This document shows, in pieces, positions 1 through 8,538 of a stretch of 64,000 nucleotides of DNA (the first letter of the stretch is position 1; each line of letters starts with the position of its first letter). A program made the position numbers and the translations under genes. Origin of the DNA: Streptomyces jeddahensis (GTDB taxonomy: Bacteria; Actinomycetota; Actinomycetes; Streptomycetales; Streptomycetaceae). The notes beneath the pieces were generated by a model, which saw only the letters and a list, made by a program, of their open reading frames with translations, was not told where the DNA came from and ran no database searches. The stretch is taken from NCBI RefSeq assembly GCF_001642995.1, contig NZ_LOHS01000071.1:1-64000 (forward strand). The letters are read 5' to 3'.

Positions 1-83
1 AAGTGCCGGTCGCCGGTGGCGTCGGGCACGTACTTCACACAGACAACGATCCTCAGACTCACTGAAGGTCCCTTCGACAGTGA

Positions 84-98
84 TGGCACTCAGTGCCC
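84..98. promoter_or_regulatory. TetR-type operator-like inverted repeat
   Basis: The sequence TGGCACTCAGTGCCC is an almost perfect inverted repeat (TGGCACT-C-AGTGCCc). A further arm AGTGCCATC at 115-123 is the exact reverse complement of GATGGCACT at 82-90. Arms of this kind are common in TetR-family operators. No regulator gene lies in the first 2 kb, so the regulator is unknown. The site may serve a gene to the left of the window or the short reading frame at 203-343. Confidence 0.4.
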
Positions 99-202
99 CA
101 AATTAAGCACACCCAGTGCCATCGATCTAGTCGTGGACAGGGTGATGTGGGACTAATACGGGGGCAGATCGGATTGGTCGTTCCTCTCTTGCGGGGAACT
201 CG

Positions 203-343
203 ATGCCGAATGTTGATGGCGCGGCGGGCCGGATCAAGGCCTGCTGGGGATTTATAGAGGCCGACGAGTCCCTCGGCGCCTGGGAAGAGGCGCATCGCAC
301 GCGCATCAACAAGATCCTCGGTGAGCGTGGCTTCGTGGAGTGA
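203..343 (+). CDS. Small hypothetical protein or gene fragment (46 aa)
   Basis: A 46-residue frame begins ATG CCG AAT and ends with TGA just before the aldo/keto reductase region. Its composition is protein-like (helical, charged, ending in ILGERGFVE) rather than the Arg/Pro/Ala-rich pattern of shadow frames. The open frame continues upstream to a stop at 143-145, so the piece may be the C-terminal relic of a longer gene. I do not recognise a family. No clear ribosome binding site precedes the ATG. It could be a genuine small protein or a decayed remnant. Confidence 0.3.
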   Translation: MPNVDGAAGRIKACWGFIEADESLGAWEEAHRTRINKILGERGFVE

Positions 344-388
344 CCGACGCTCGGAATACGGCCGTCTGGTGCGGGCGTTGATCTTGCC

Positions 389-1334
389 ATGACTTCTCTT
401 CGCAAGCTTGGCTCATCCGCTCTCGAGGTCTTCCCGCTGGCTCTCGGCGGTAACGTCTTCGGCTGGACCGCCGACGAGGCGCAGTCGTTCGCCGTGCTCG
501 ACGCCTACGCGGAGGCCGGTGGCAACTTCGTCGACACCGCCGACGCCTACTCCGCGTGGGTCGAGGGCAACCAGGGAGGCGAGTCCGAAGACCATCATCG
601 GCAACTGGCTGGCTTCGCGCGGCAACCGGTCGGACGTCGTCGTGGCCACGAAGGTCGGGGCCCACCCGCAGTACAAGGGGCTGTCGGCAGCCACCATCAA
701 GGCGGCGGCCGACGCGTCCCTGCGCCGCCTGCGCACCGACTACATCGACCTGTACTACACGCACTTCGACGACCCGTCCGTGCCTGTCGAGGAGATCATC
801 ATGGCCCTCGACGAGCTGGTCCGGGCGGGCAAGGTGCGCGCGATCGGTGCCTCCAACCTGAGCCCGGAGCGGCTCCAGGAATCCCTGGACTTCTCCGACC
901 GCACGGGTCTGGCCCGGTACACCGTGCTGCAGCCCCACTACAACCTGGTCTCCCGCGAGACCTATGAGGGCGCCCTGCAGACCGTGGCCGAGCGCGCCGG
1001 TATCGCCGCCGTGCCGTACTACGCGCTGGCCGCCGGCTTCCTGACCGGCAAGTACCGGCCGGGTACGACGGTCGACAGCCCGCGGGCCGGGAGTGCCGCC
1101 GCCCACCTGCAGAGCGAGCGGGGTGTACGCGTCCTCGCCGCTCTCGACGAGATTGCGCAGGAACGCGGGGCCGCGGTCCCGACCGTGGCCCTGGCCTGGC
1201 TCGCCGCCCAGCCGACGGTCACCGCGCCGATCGCCAGTGCCCGCACCGTCGAGCAGCTGCCGGCCCTGGTCGCGGTGGCGGACCTCCAGCTGACCGGTGA
1301 GGAGCTGGCGAAGCTGGACGCGGCGTCCGCATAA
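389..1334 (+). pseudogene. Aldo/keto reductase, broken by a 1-bp frameshift
   Basis: NADPH-dependent aldo/keto reductases reduce aldehydes and ketones in a TIM barrel. The N-terminal part ([14 protein letters not shown] through [10 protein letters not shown] to NQGGESE) is read in one frame to about 587. The rest ([27 protein letters not shown], then a complete C-terminus to TAA at 1332-1334) is in the +1 frame. Asp and Tyr (DTADAY), Lys (TKVG) and His (YTHFD) of the AKR tetrad are all present if the halves are joined. One extra base near 587-590 explains the break: the local sequence reads GAAGACC where GAGACC would restore the frame. The intact product would be about 314 aa. It is either a recent pseudogene or a sequencing error. 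Confidence 0.85.
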
Positions 1335-1408
1335 GGAAATGCGCGGGTGCCCCGGGGTGGCGCGGGTTGACGGCCCCGGCGAGCAGTACGGTCCCGGCTG
1401 AAGCAGGG

Positions 1409-2419
1409 TCAGGGGACCAGGTCGCCCGGGTCGGTGTTGGCGCCGCAGAGCACGACGGCGACCTTCTCGCCGGGGGCGGGGCGGTAGGCGGAGCCGGCGG
1501 CGGTGAGCGCGGCGAGGGCGGTGGCGGCGCCGTGCTCGACCGCCACCCTGCGCTGGTCCCACAGGGTCTGGCGGGCGCGGACGATCTCGCTGTCCGGTAC
1601 GAGAACGGACTGCACGCCGTCCTGCTGGGCGGCGTGCAGCGCCATCGCGGAGGTGCGGCGGGCGCCGAGTGAGTCGGCGGCGACGGAGTCCACGGTGACG
1701 TCGACCGGGCGGCCGGCCTCGATCGCGGCGTTGAGCGCGCGGCAGTTCTCCGGCTCGACCGCGACGGTGCGGATGCCGTGGTGCCGGGCGGCGGTGGCCA
1801 CACCTGCGAACAGTCCTCCGCCGCCGACAGCGACCACGACCGTGTCGAGGCCGGGCAGCCGGGCGTGGATCTCCTCCAGGAGGGTGCCCGCCCCGGCGGC
1901 GATCAGCGGGTGGTCGTAGGCATGGGACGTCAGCGCACCGGTGGTGGCGGCGAAGTCCTCGCAGGCGGCGAGGGCCTCGGCGTACTCCGTGCCGACGAGG
2001 CGGACGTCGGCGCCGTAGGAGCGCAGCCTGGCCACCTTCACGGCGGGGGCGGTGGCCGGGAGGAAGACGGTGGCGGGGATGCCCTGCTGCTGGGCGGCCC
2101 AGGCGCACGCCAGCCCGGCGTTGCCGCCGGAGGCGATGGTCACGCCGGCCTCGGGGAGGGCGCCGGCCTCGCGGTGCGCCTGGATGAAGTTCTGTGCGCC
2201 GCGCGCCTTGAAGGAGCCGGTGTGCTGCATGTACTCCAGGGCCAGCCAGACCTCGGGCGCCTCTGCCCCGCGATCGGCGGTGCGGATCGCGCCGGGGTCG
2301 ACGGATTCGACGGGACCGACGGGATCGAGGGGATCGACGGGGGCGAGCGTGACGGGGCGGATGTGCCCGGCGATCCGTTCCGTGGCGGCCTTGATGTCGC
2401 CGTAGGTGAGCTGGTCCAC
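1409..2419 (-). CDS. PLP-dependent threonine/serine dehydratase family protein
   Basis: This 336-aa fold-type II PLP enzyme probably deaminates L-threonine or L-serine (or a hydroxy-amino acid analogue) to the 2-oxo acid. The PLP lysine is K71 in TGSFKARGA, and a glycine-rich phosphate loop VAVGGGGLFAGVA follows. There is no C-terminal ACT domain, as in catabolic dehydratases. Start chosen at GTG 2419 because GAGGAG sits seven bases upstream. Residues about 28-43 form an odd Pro/Val/Asp-rich insert (VDPLDPVGPVESVDPG). The gene is divergent from a TetR regulator with a palindromic region between them, which suggests local control. Substrate is not certain. Confidence 0.85.
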   Translation of the reverse strand: MDQLTYGDIKAATERIAGHIRPVTLAPVDPLDPVGPVESVDPGAIRTADRGAEAPEVWLALEYMQHTGSFKARGAQNFIQAHREAGALPEAGVTIASGGNAGLACAWAAQQQGIPATVFLPATAPAVKVARLRSYGADVRLVGTEYAEALAACEDFAATTGALTSHAYDHPLIAAGAGTLLEEIHARLPGLDTVVVAVGGGGLFAGVATAARHHGIRTVAVEPENCRALNAAIEAGRPVDVTVDSVAADSLGARRTSAMALHAAQQDGVQSVLVPDSEIVRARQTLWDQRRVAVEHGAATALAALTAAGSAYRPAPGEKVAVVLCGANTDPGDLVP

Positions 2420-2454
2420 TGCGTCACTCCTCGCGAGACCTCGTCCGAGACGTT

Positions 2455-2475
2455 CGATACAACGTATCGTACGAT
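2455..2475. promoter_or_regulatory. Overlapping palindromes, probable TetR operator
   Basis: Two overlapping inverted repeats sit between the divergent dehydratase and TetR genes: CGATA-CAACG-TATCG at 2455-2469 and the perfect 10-mer ATCGTACGAT at 2466-2475. The second overlaps the first ATG (2474) of the TetR gene. This arrangement is typical of an autoregulated TetR-family repressor that also controls the divergent gene. Confidence 0.6.
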
Positions 2476-3148
2476 GACTCGTATGCCACGGCATTCTCTT
2501 TCCCTGGACCGTGCGACCCCCGGCCGCATCGCCGAGGCCGCCCTGCAGCTGGTCGACGAGGGCGGCCCCGCGGCGCTGACCTTCCGCGCCCTGGCCGCGT
2601 GCCTCGACATCTCCCTCGCGTCCCTCCAGCGCCGCTGCACCGACCTCGCCGGACTCCTGGACCTGTGCACCGACCACCTGGCCGCCCGCCTGCCCGACGT
2701 CGAGCCGGGCACCGACTGGGCCACCGCCACCGAGACGCGGTTCACCGCGCTGTACCGACTGCTCGCGGCGCATCCAGGTCTGGTCGCGCTCCGGGGCGCC
2801 CGCCCCTGGCTCGGCCCGAACCTGCTGGCCCGCCTGGTCGAACCGCAGCTCGCCGACAGCCTCGCGACCGGGATGACCCCCGAAGAGGCGATCACCGCGT
2901 ACCGGCGGATGTACCTGCTCACCCTCGGCAGCGCGAGCTTCGTCGACCACCGCGAGCCCAAGGCCGCCCAGGCGGCCACCCGCACCGCGTTGGCCGCGCT
3001 CGATCCGGGTGAGTTCCCGGCGCTGACCGGCCACCTGGCCGCGATCGTGCCCGCCGTGACCGACCACGAGGTCTACTACGGCGCACTGCGCCAGCTGATC
3101 GACGCCGCCGACCCGGCGTGGACGGCGACCGGGCAGAACCGGCGGTGA
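2474..3148 (+). CDS. TetR/AcrR family transcriptional regulator
   Basis: A 224-aa protein with an N-terminal TetR DNA-binding domain: IAEAALQLVDEGGPAALTFR, then ALAACLDISLASLQRRCTD as helix-turn-helix (about residues 16-60). A variable ligand-binding C-terminal half of about 150 residues follows. Two ATGs are possible (2474 and 2483). The first overlaps a palindrome and neither has a clear Shine-Dalgarno, so the mRNA may be leaderless. It is divergent from the PLP dehydratase and probably represses it and itself. The C-terminus reads into a strong terminator shared with the convergent dienelactone hydrolase gene. Confidence 0.85.
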   Translation: MTRMPRHSLSLDRATPGRIAEAALQLVDEGGPAALTFRALAACLDISLASLQRRCTDLAGLLDLCTDHLAARLPDVEPGTDWATATETRFTALYRLLAAHPGLVALRGARPWLGPNLLARLVEPQLADSLATGMTPEEAITAYRRMYLLTLGSASFVDHREPKAAQAATRTALAALDPGEFPALTGHLAAIVPAVTDHEVYYGALRQLIDAADPAWTATGQNRR

Positions 3149-3175
3149 CATCCCACAGCACGACCAGCGGGACGA

Positions 3176-3237
3176 AGCCCCGGCAGAGGGCTCGCCTCGA
3201 TCGTCTGCGAATCGACGGCAAGCCCTCTGCCGGGGCT
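3176..3237. terminator. Bidirectional terminator hairpin
   Basis: A perfect 17-bp stem (3176-3192 with 3221-3237; arms begin AGCCCCGGCAGAGGG) encloses a 28-nt loop that contains a second small stem (TCGAT/ATCGA). It lies between the convergent TetR and dienelactone hydrolase genes. No T-tract is needed in streptomycete terminators of this type. Confidence 0.8.
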
Positions 3238-3281
3238 GACGCGCGCGTCGGCGCCTGCGGCGTGCTTCAGAGCGGCGGGCT

Positions 3282-4037
3282 TCAGAGGTTCCGGCTCAGG
3301 AGCGACAGCAGTGCCGTCCAGTGGCGTTCCGCCGCCTCGGCGTTGTAGCTGGCGGTGTCGGCCTGGGTGTATCCGTGGTGCGCGCCTGCGTACACCTCGG
3401 TCTGGTGGCGGACGCCCGCTTCGGTGAGCGCCTTGTCGAGGCGTTCGATCTGCTCGGGCGGCAGGGAGGGGTCCTGGTCGGCGTGGCCGAAGTAGACCTC
3501 GGCGGTGATGCGGTCGGCCACCAGGTGCGGGCTGTCGGAAGCGTCGGTCGCCAGCTGCCCGCCGTGGAACCCGGCCGCGGCGGCGACCCGCTCCGGATAC
3601 GCTCCGGCGGTGCGCAGGCACAGGCGGGCGCCCATGCAGTAGCCGGTGATGCCGACCGGCCCGTCGGTGGCCTGGGGGCAGTCCGCGAGCCAGCGCAGAT
3701 AGGCGTCGGCGTCGCGCATCGCCAACTCGGGCGTCAGGGACTGCATGATCGGGCCGATCTTCTGGAAGATGTCCGGGCGCGCGGCGACGTCGATGAAGTC
3801 GGTCGTCTCGACCACCGGGGTGCGCCCGTGGCGGTAGAAGACGTTGGGGACGAGGACGGTGTAGCCGGCTTCGGCGAGGCGGTCGGCCATCTTCTTCAGC
3901 TGGGGCCGCAGGCCGAAGGCGTCCATGTAGAACAGGACCGCGGGGTGCGGGGTGTTGTCGTCGGGGTGGGCCAGGTAGGCGTCGGCCGTGCCGTCCGGGG
4001 TGGGGATGTCGACGGATGTTCCACGCACGGTGGTCAT
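3282..4037 (-). CDS. Dienelactone hydrolase family alpha/beta hydrolase
   Basis: A 251-aa cytoplasmic alpha/beta hydrolase of the dienelactone hydrolase family, whose members open enol-lactones such as carboxymethylenebutenolide or hydrolyse esters. The catalytic Cys is C134 in GYCMGAR, Asp is in the GHADQDP segment (about 187-189), and His is in AGAHHGY (H220 or H221). Length matches the family. The ATG follows a purine-rich stretch (AAGGAAAGGAAC). No aromatic ring-cleavage gene is adjacent, so the physiological substrate is open. Confidence 0.88.
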   Translation of the reverse strand: MTTVRGTSVDIPTPDGTADAYLAHPDDNTPHPAVLFYMDAFGLRPQLKKMADRLAEAGYTVLVPNVFYRHGRTPVVETTDFIDVAARPDIFQKIGPIMQSLTPELAMRDADAYLRWLADCPQATDGPVGITGYCMGARLCLRTAGAYPERVAAAAGFHGGQLATDASDSPHLVADRITAEVYFGHADQDPSLPPEQIERLDKALTEAGVRHQTEVYAGAHHGYTQADTASYNAEAAERHWTALLSLLSRNL

Positions 4038-4327
4038 GGGTGCTTGTCGTTCCTTTCCTTGCGCCGGCAGCGCCGACCGCGCTGGCCTGGGGCTGGTTCG
4101 GCGTGCCTTCCCCGTCGAGGCGCCGTGATGTCGGGATGTCGCTGCTCCGCCGTCAGTCGTTCCTAGCGGCGGCTTCAGCGCGTTCGGTCGCCTCCAGGGT
4201 GCTCATCCCCTGAACCCTAGGCGGCGGGATCGGTGCCGTACCAGCGGGTCCTCGCGGGCTGATCCGGCTGCGGGCTTCGCCGTCCGGCCGCAGTGGTTAC
4301 GTCCCCGCGGTCGGCCGACCCCGGTGG
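4038..4327. other. Intergenic stretch with a 17-codon minus-strand frame
   Basis: No convincing gene is seen here. A tiny minus-strand frame (4206 to 4153) reads MSTLEATERAEAAARND and stops. It resembles the first residues of a soluble enzyme and could be a truncated gene start or an upstream peptide for the hydrolase gene. Otherwise this is the leader of the dienelactone hydrolase gene. Confidence 0.3.
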
Positions 4328-5539
4328 CTACGCCGCAACCGGGACCCGCTGGATGAGGGACTCGCGGACCGCACGCACCAGGGACTGGGCGCGGGGGTCG
4401 CTGGTCACCGTGGGCTGCATGCCGTTGGTCACGTAGGCGAAGGCGATGCCAAGATCGGGGTCGGCGAAGGCGAGGGAACCTCCGCGCCCCGGGTGGCCGA
4501 ACGCCGCAGGCGAGCTCATCGGGGACGCCGGGCTGTGCAGCATGTACCCGAGCCCGAAGCGGGTCCTGGCGAGCAGCACCCGGTCGCGTCCGGCGGCCTG
4601 CTCGGTACGGGCCTGGGCGAGCATCTGCCGGGTGAGGATGCGGCCCTCGCCGAGCGCCGCGTAGAAACCGGCGAGCCCGCGTGCGCTGGCGATGCCGTTG
4701 GACGCCGGCAACTCGGCGGCCCGCCAGGCCGGGTCGTTCTCGTCCGGGGACGGCGAGACGGTGCCGAAGGCGCGACGCGTGAGCGAGGCCGGGTCGGAGT
4801 ACGCCTCGGCGACCTCCCGGCGCGGGCGCATCCGCAGCGTGCCGTCCTTCGGCGCGGGGGGTTCGACGGCGGCGATCCGGCCCACCAGGTCCTGCTGTTC
4901 CTCGGGCAGGCCGATCCACAGGTCCAGGCCGAGCAGTTCGGTGACGTCCTCGGCGAGCACGGTGCCGAGCGAGCGCCCGTCCACCCGCCGGACCAGCTCT
5001 CCCAGCAGCCAGCTGAAGGTCTGTGCGTGGTAGCCGTGCGCGGTGCCGGGCTCCCACAGGGGGCGCTGTGCAGCGACCGCCGTCGGCCCGGTGGTCCCGT
5101 CCTCGGCCTGTGCGGCGGTGAGGGGGCTGTCCAGCGCGGCCACTCCGGCCTGATGGGAAAGCAATTGCCGTACGGTGATGTGTGCCTTGCCCGCGGCCGC
5201 GAACTCCGGCCAGTAGTCGCGGACCGGGGCGTCCAGGTCGATCCGGCCGCGGTCGGCGAGGAGCAGCAGGACCGTGGCGGCCACACCCTTGGTGGCGGAG
5301 CGCAGAATCTGCCCGGTGTCCTCGGTCCAGGGCCTGCCCTGGCCCTCCGGCGCGTCGGCATCCGCGGTGCCGCCCCACAGGTTGACCACCGGACGGCCGT
5401 CCTGATAGACGGCGACGGCTGCACCGCGCTCGCCGAGCCGCGTGAAGTTCGCCTCGAAGGCGTCCCGGACGGCCTCGAAACCGTCGGCCGCCGTGCCGTG
5501 GATGAACGTGCCCTGGATATCCGGTTCGTCGCTCTGCAT
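4328..5539 (-). CDS. Serine hydrolase / esterase, beta-lactamase class C fold
   Basis: A 403-aa EstB-like serine hydrolase. The nucleophile motif SxxK is S81-A-T-K84, the second motif Tyr is in GYHAQ (Y170), and the third region is GHPGRGGSLAFAD. No signal peptide is visible, so it is probably cytoplasmic and acts as an esterase rather than a beta-lactamase. ATG 5539 was preferred over ATG 5551 because GGGAGAGG lies just upstream of it. A perfect 17-bp palindrome about 40-60 bp further upstream suggests a dedicated regulator, which is not encoded next door. Confidence 0.85.
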   Translation of the reverse strand: MQSDEPDIQGTFIHGTAADGFEAVRDAFEANFTRLGERGAAVAVYQDGRPVVNLWGGTADADAPEGQGRPWTEDTGQILRSATKGVAATVLLLLADRGRIDLDAPVRDYWPEFAAAGKAHITVRQLLSHQAGVAALDSPLTAAQAEDGTTGPTAVAAQRPLWEPGTAHGYHAQTFSWLLGELVRRVDGRSLGTVLAEDVTELLGLDLWIGLPEEQQDLVGRIAAVEPPAPKDGTLRMRPRREVAEAYSDPASLTRRAFGTVSPSPDENDPAWRAAELPASNGIASARGLAGFYAALGEGRILTRQMLAQARTEQAAGRDRVLLARTRFGLGYMLHSPASPMSSPAAFGHPGRGGSLAFADPDLGIAFAYVTNGMQPTVTSDPRAQSLVRAVRESLIQRVPVAA

Positions 5540-5580
5540 GGCCTCTCCCATCCGTGCGTCGCAGCAACCCTATCGCTGTT

Positions 5581-5597
5581 TGATCGATGATCGATCA
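5581..5597. promoter_or_regulatory. 17-bp perfect palindrome upstream of esterase gene
   Basis: TGATCGATGATCGATCA has two 8-bp arms around one base. It lies 42 bp upstream of the esterase start, inside the 171-bp gap between that gene and the stop of the next upstream gene. The sequence is AT-rich compared with its surroundings, as expected for an operator. The binding protein is not identified. Confidence 0.6.
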
Positions 5598-5710
5598 TTC
5601 CTTTCGTCACACGCCCGGCTGGGAATATCTGTCTGCTGCCGAGACACGCGGGCAGGGCCGGTGTCCCTGAGGGGCACCGGCCTGTGCGGGGCTGCTTGAC
5701 GAGCACTGCG

Positions 5711-6160
5711 TCAGGCAGCCTCCACCTTGAGCGCATCGAGCCATGCGGCAGGCCACGGTGCGCTCCCGCGCCCGGCCCGGGGGACGTGGACCGTCACGTA
5801 ACGGCCCGAGGCCGCCAGCCGCCGCGGGTGTCCGTCGAACGCCTCGCCCCAGACCTCGAACCGGAAGGTCAGGGACGACGTTCCGATGCGCTCGACCGCC
5901 ACGGTTGCCGTGACCTCCTGCCCGAACCACAGAGGGGACGCGAAGTCGACCTCGTACCGCACACGTGGCGCGGCGCCGAAGTAGCCGGTGATGCCGCGCT
6001 CCCGTATCAGCGTCGCCTCGGCCGCCTCGACGAAACGCACGATGGAGGTGTTGTGGTGATGGCCGCCCGCGTCGGTGTCCATCCACTCCACCCGGGAACG
6101 GTGGACGGCGCGGGCGAACGCGGCGCCGTCCACCGGCTCAGGCGACGGTGGCCGGCTCAC
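5711..6160 (-). CDS. Acyl-CoA thioesterase, 4HBT hotdog fold
   Basis: A 149-aa hotdog thioesterase of the 4-hydroxybenzoyl-CoA thioesterase/YbgC group. The motif VEWMDTDAGGHHHNTSIVRFVE carries the catalytic Asp and the helix start, and VRYEVDFASPLWFGQEV forms the central strands. Start at GTG 6160 is supported by GGAGG eight bases upstream; it overlaps the end of the upstream monooxygenase gene by 23 bp, so the two are co-translated. As last gene of the aryl-CoA operon it may release CoA from a hydroxylated aryl-CoA or a dead-end thioester. Confidence 0.85.
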   Translation of the reverse strand: MSRPPSPEPVDGAAFARAVHRSRVEWMDTDAGGHHHNTSIVRFVEAAEATLIRERGITGYFGAAPRVRYEVDFASPLWFGQEVTATVAVERIGTSSLTFRFEVWGEAFDGHPRRLAASGRYVTVHVPRAGRGSAPWPAAWLDALKVEAA

Positions 6161-8519
6161 GGGACGGCCTCCATCGCAGATGGGTGTTCCGGTCGGACTC
6201 GTCGGCGCGCAGGAGCGAGAGACGAGGGCGTACGGCGTCGGTGCGTGAGGTCGGCGGCTTTCGGCTGCCGGCCCTGAACTGCACCGGCCACTCGGCCGCG
6301 GCACCCCGGTACTCCTGCTCGGCCGCCGCGTGCAGCGTCCAGTGCGGGTCGTAGAGATGGGTGCGGCCGATGGCGCACAGGTCGGCGCGGCCCGCGAGGA
6401 GGATCGAGTTCACGTCGTCGTACGAGGCGATGGCGCCGACCGCGATGACCGCCGTGCCGGTGGCGGCGGCGACCTCGTGCCGGATCCGGTCCGCGAACGG
6501 CGTCTGGTAGGAGCGGCCGAACGCGGGGCGCTCGTCATTGGTGACCTGGCCCGATGAGACGTCGATCGCGTCCGCCCCGTGGGCGGCGAACGCGCGGGCG
6601 ATCTCGACGGCGTCGTGCTCGGTGTTGCCGTCCGGCACCCAGTCGGTGGCGGAGATGCGCACGATCAACGGCCGCTCGGCCGGCCAGACGGCACGGACCG
6701 CGTCGAACACCTCCAGGGGGAAGCGGAGCCGGTTCTCCAGCGGGCCGCCGTACTGGTCGGTGCGGCGGTTCGCGATCGGCGAGAGGAAAGAGGACAGCAA
6801 GTAGCCGTGTGCGCAGTGGAGTTCGAGCAGGTCGAAGCCCGCCTCGGCGCCCCGCCGGGCAGCGGCGACGAATTCGGCGGTGATCTGGTCCATGTCGGCC
6901 CGGGTGAGTTCGCGCGGGACCGCGGATCCAGGGCCGTAGGGGAGCGGCGACGGGCCGACGATCTCCCAGTTGCCGTCCGGCAGCGGCTCGTCGATGCCCT
7001 CCCACATGAGCCGCGTCGAGCCCTTCCGGCCCGAGTGACCGAGCTGGAGGCCGATACGTGCGGTGCTCTGCTCGTGGACGAAGGACACGATCCGCGCCCA
7101 GGAGTCGCGTTGCTCGTCGGTCCACAGACCCGTGCAGCCCGGGGTGATGCGGCCCTCGGGCGAGACGCAGACCATCTCCGTCATCACCAGGCCCGCACCG
7201 CCCATGGCTTTGGAGCCGAGGTGGACGAGGTGGAAGTCGCCTGGTACGCCGTCGACGGCGGAGTACATGTCCATCGGGGACACGATTACCCGGTTCTTCA
7301 GCTCCAACCGCGCGAGCCGGAACGGCTGGAACATCGCAGGCGCGGTGGTGTCCAGTCCCTGAGAGGCGGCGAAGGCGGCGTCGACGCGGTCGGCGAACTC
7401 CTGGTCGCGCGTGCGGAGGTTGTCGTACGTGATGCGGCGCGACCGCGTCAGCAGGTTGAAGCAGAACTGGGTCGGTTCCTGGCCGACGTACATGCCGATG
7501 TTCTCGAACCACTCCAGCGACGCCTGCGCGGCACGCTGCGTGGACTCGACGACGGGGCGCCGCTCGGTCTCGTACGCGGTCAAAGCGGCCTCGGTGTCGG
7601 GGTGCTCGTGCAGGCAGGCCGCGAGGGCGAGTGAGTCCTCCATGGCCAGCTTGGTGCCAGACCCGATTGAGAAGTGCGCGGTGTGCGCGGCGTCGCCGAC
7701 GAGGACGAGGTTCCCGTGGTGCCACCGCTCGTTGCGTACGGTCGTGAAGTTCAGCCACTTCGAGTTGTTGGCGAAGACCTCGTGACCTGCAAGTTCCTCG
7801 GCGAAGAGCTCACGGATGCGCTCGACGGCCTGCTCGTCGGAGACGCCCGGCGGGAACGCGGCGCCCTCGGTGGCGTCGAAGCCGGCCCGGCGCCAGACGT
7901 CCTCGTGCATCTCGACGATGAAGGTGGAACCGCTCTCGGAGTAGGGGTAGCCGTGGACCTGCATGGTCCCCCACTCCGTGTGCTTGATGAAGAACTGGAA
8001 CGCCTCGAAGACCCGGTCCGTGCCGAGCCACATGTACTTGTTGTGCCGTTGGTCCAGCGAGGGCCGGAACACGTCGGCGTAGGCGGCCCGGACCTGGGAG
8101 TTCACGCCGTCGGCCGCGACCACCAGGTCGTACGAAGCGCGGAGGTCCGCGACGTCCGGGGCGAGCGTCCGGAAACGCACGACGACCCCGAGGTCGCGGC
8201 AGCGCTCCTGCAGCAGGCGGAGCAGTTCCTTGCGGCTCATGGCGGCGAAGCCCTGCCCGCCCACGGTGTGGCTCTGGCCGCGGTAGTGGATGTCGATGTC
8301 CGTCCAGCGGGCGAACCGCTTCGCCATGGCCTCGGCGAACCCGGTGTCGGCGTTCTCGATGCCGCCGAGCGTCTCGTCGGAGAACACCACACCGAAGCCG
8401 AACGTGTCATCGGGGGCGTTGCGCTCCCAGACGGTGATGTCGTGGGCCGGGTCGAGTTGTTTCATCAGAGCAGCGAAGTAGAGGCCACCGGGGCCACCGC
8501 CGACGATCGCGATCTTCAA
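6138..8519 (-). CDS. Bifunctional aryl-CoA 5-hydroxylase / OYE-type reductase
   Basis: A 793-aa two-domain flavoprotein. Residues 1 to about 380 are a class A FAD monooxygenase (GGGPGGLYFA dinucleotide fold; LVGDAAHTAHFSIGSG). Residues about 395-765 are an Old Yellow Enzyme barrel (FRLARLELKNRVIVSPMDMYS; LHCAHGYLLSSFLSP; NRRTDQYGG). This architecture is known from salicylyl-CoA 5-hydroxylase (SdgC) and 2-aminobenzoyl-CoA monooxygenase/reductase. The monooxygenase half hydroxylates the ring of a CoA thioester with O2 and NAD(P)H, and in the aminobenzoyl enzyme the OYE half then reduces it. Start is TTG 8519 with GAGGAA five bases upstream. It follows the CoA ligase by 19 bp. Which aryl-CoA is used is inferred from context only. 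Confidence 0.88.
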   Translation of the reverse strand: MKIAIVGGGPGGLYFAALMKQLDPAHDITVWERNAPDDTFGFGVVFSDETLGGIENADTGFAEAMAKRFARWTDIDIHYRGQSHTVGGQGFAAMSRKELLRLLQERCRDLGVVVRFRTLAPDVADLRASYDLVVAADGVNSQVRAAYADVFRPSLDQRHNKYMWLGTDRVFEAFQFFIKHTEWGTMQVHGYPYSESGSTFIVEMHEDVWRRAGFDATEGAAFPPGVSDEQAVERIRELFAEELAGHEVFANNSKWLNFTTVRNERWHHGNLVLVGDAAHTAHFSIGSGTKLAMEDSLALAACLHEHPDTEAALTAYETERRPVVESTQRAAQASLEWFENIGMYVGQEPTQFCFNLLTRSRRITYDNLRTRDQEFADRVDAAFAASQGLDTTAPAMFQPFRLARLELKNRVIVSPMDMYSAVDGVPGDFHLVHLGSKAMGGAGLVMTEMVCVSPEGRITPGCTGLWTDEQRDSWARIVSFVHEQSTARIGLQLGHSGRKGSTRLMWEGIDEPLPDGNWEIVGPSPLPYGPGSAVPRELTRADMDQITAEFVAAARRGAEAGFDLLELHCAHGYLLSSFLSPIANRRTDQYGGPLENRLRFPLEVFDAVRAVWPAERPLIVRISATDWVPDGNTEHDAVEIARAFAAHGADAIDVSSGQVTNDERPAFGRSYQTPFADRIRHEVAAATGTAVIAVGAIASYDDVNSILLAGRADLCAIGRTHLYDPHWTLHAAAEQEYRGAAAEWPVQFRAGSRKPPTSRTDAVRPRLSLLRADESDRNTHLRWRPSREPATVA

Positions 8520-8538
8520 GGGGGTTCCTCTGTTCCTC

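Noticed and set aside
306..2108. A 600-codon minus-strand open frame across the aldo/keto reductase and dehydratase genes
   Set aside because: Arg/Pro/Gly-rich shadow without domain motifs; the recognised genes in other frames explain the region.
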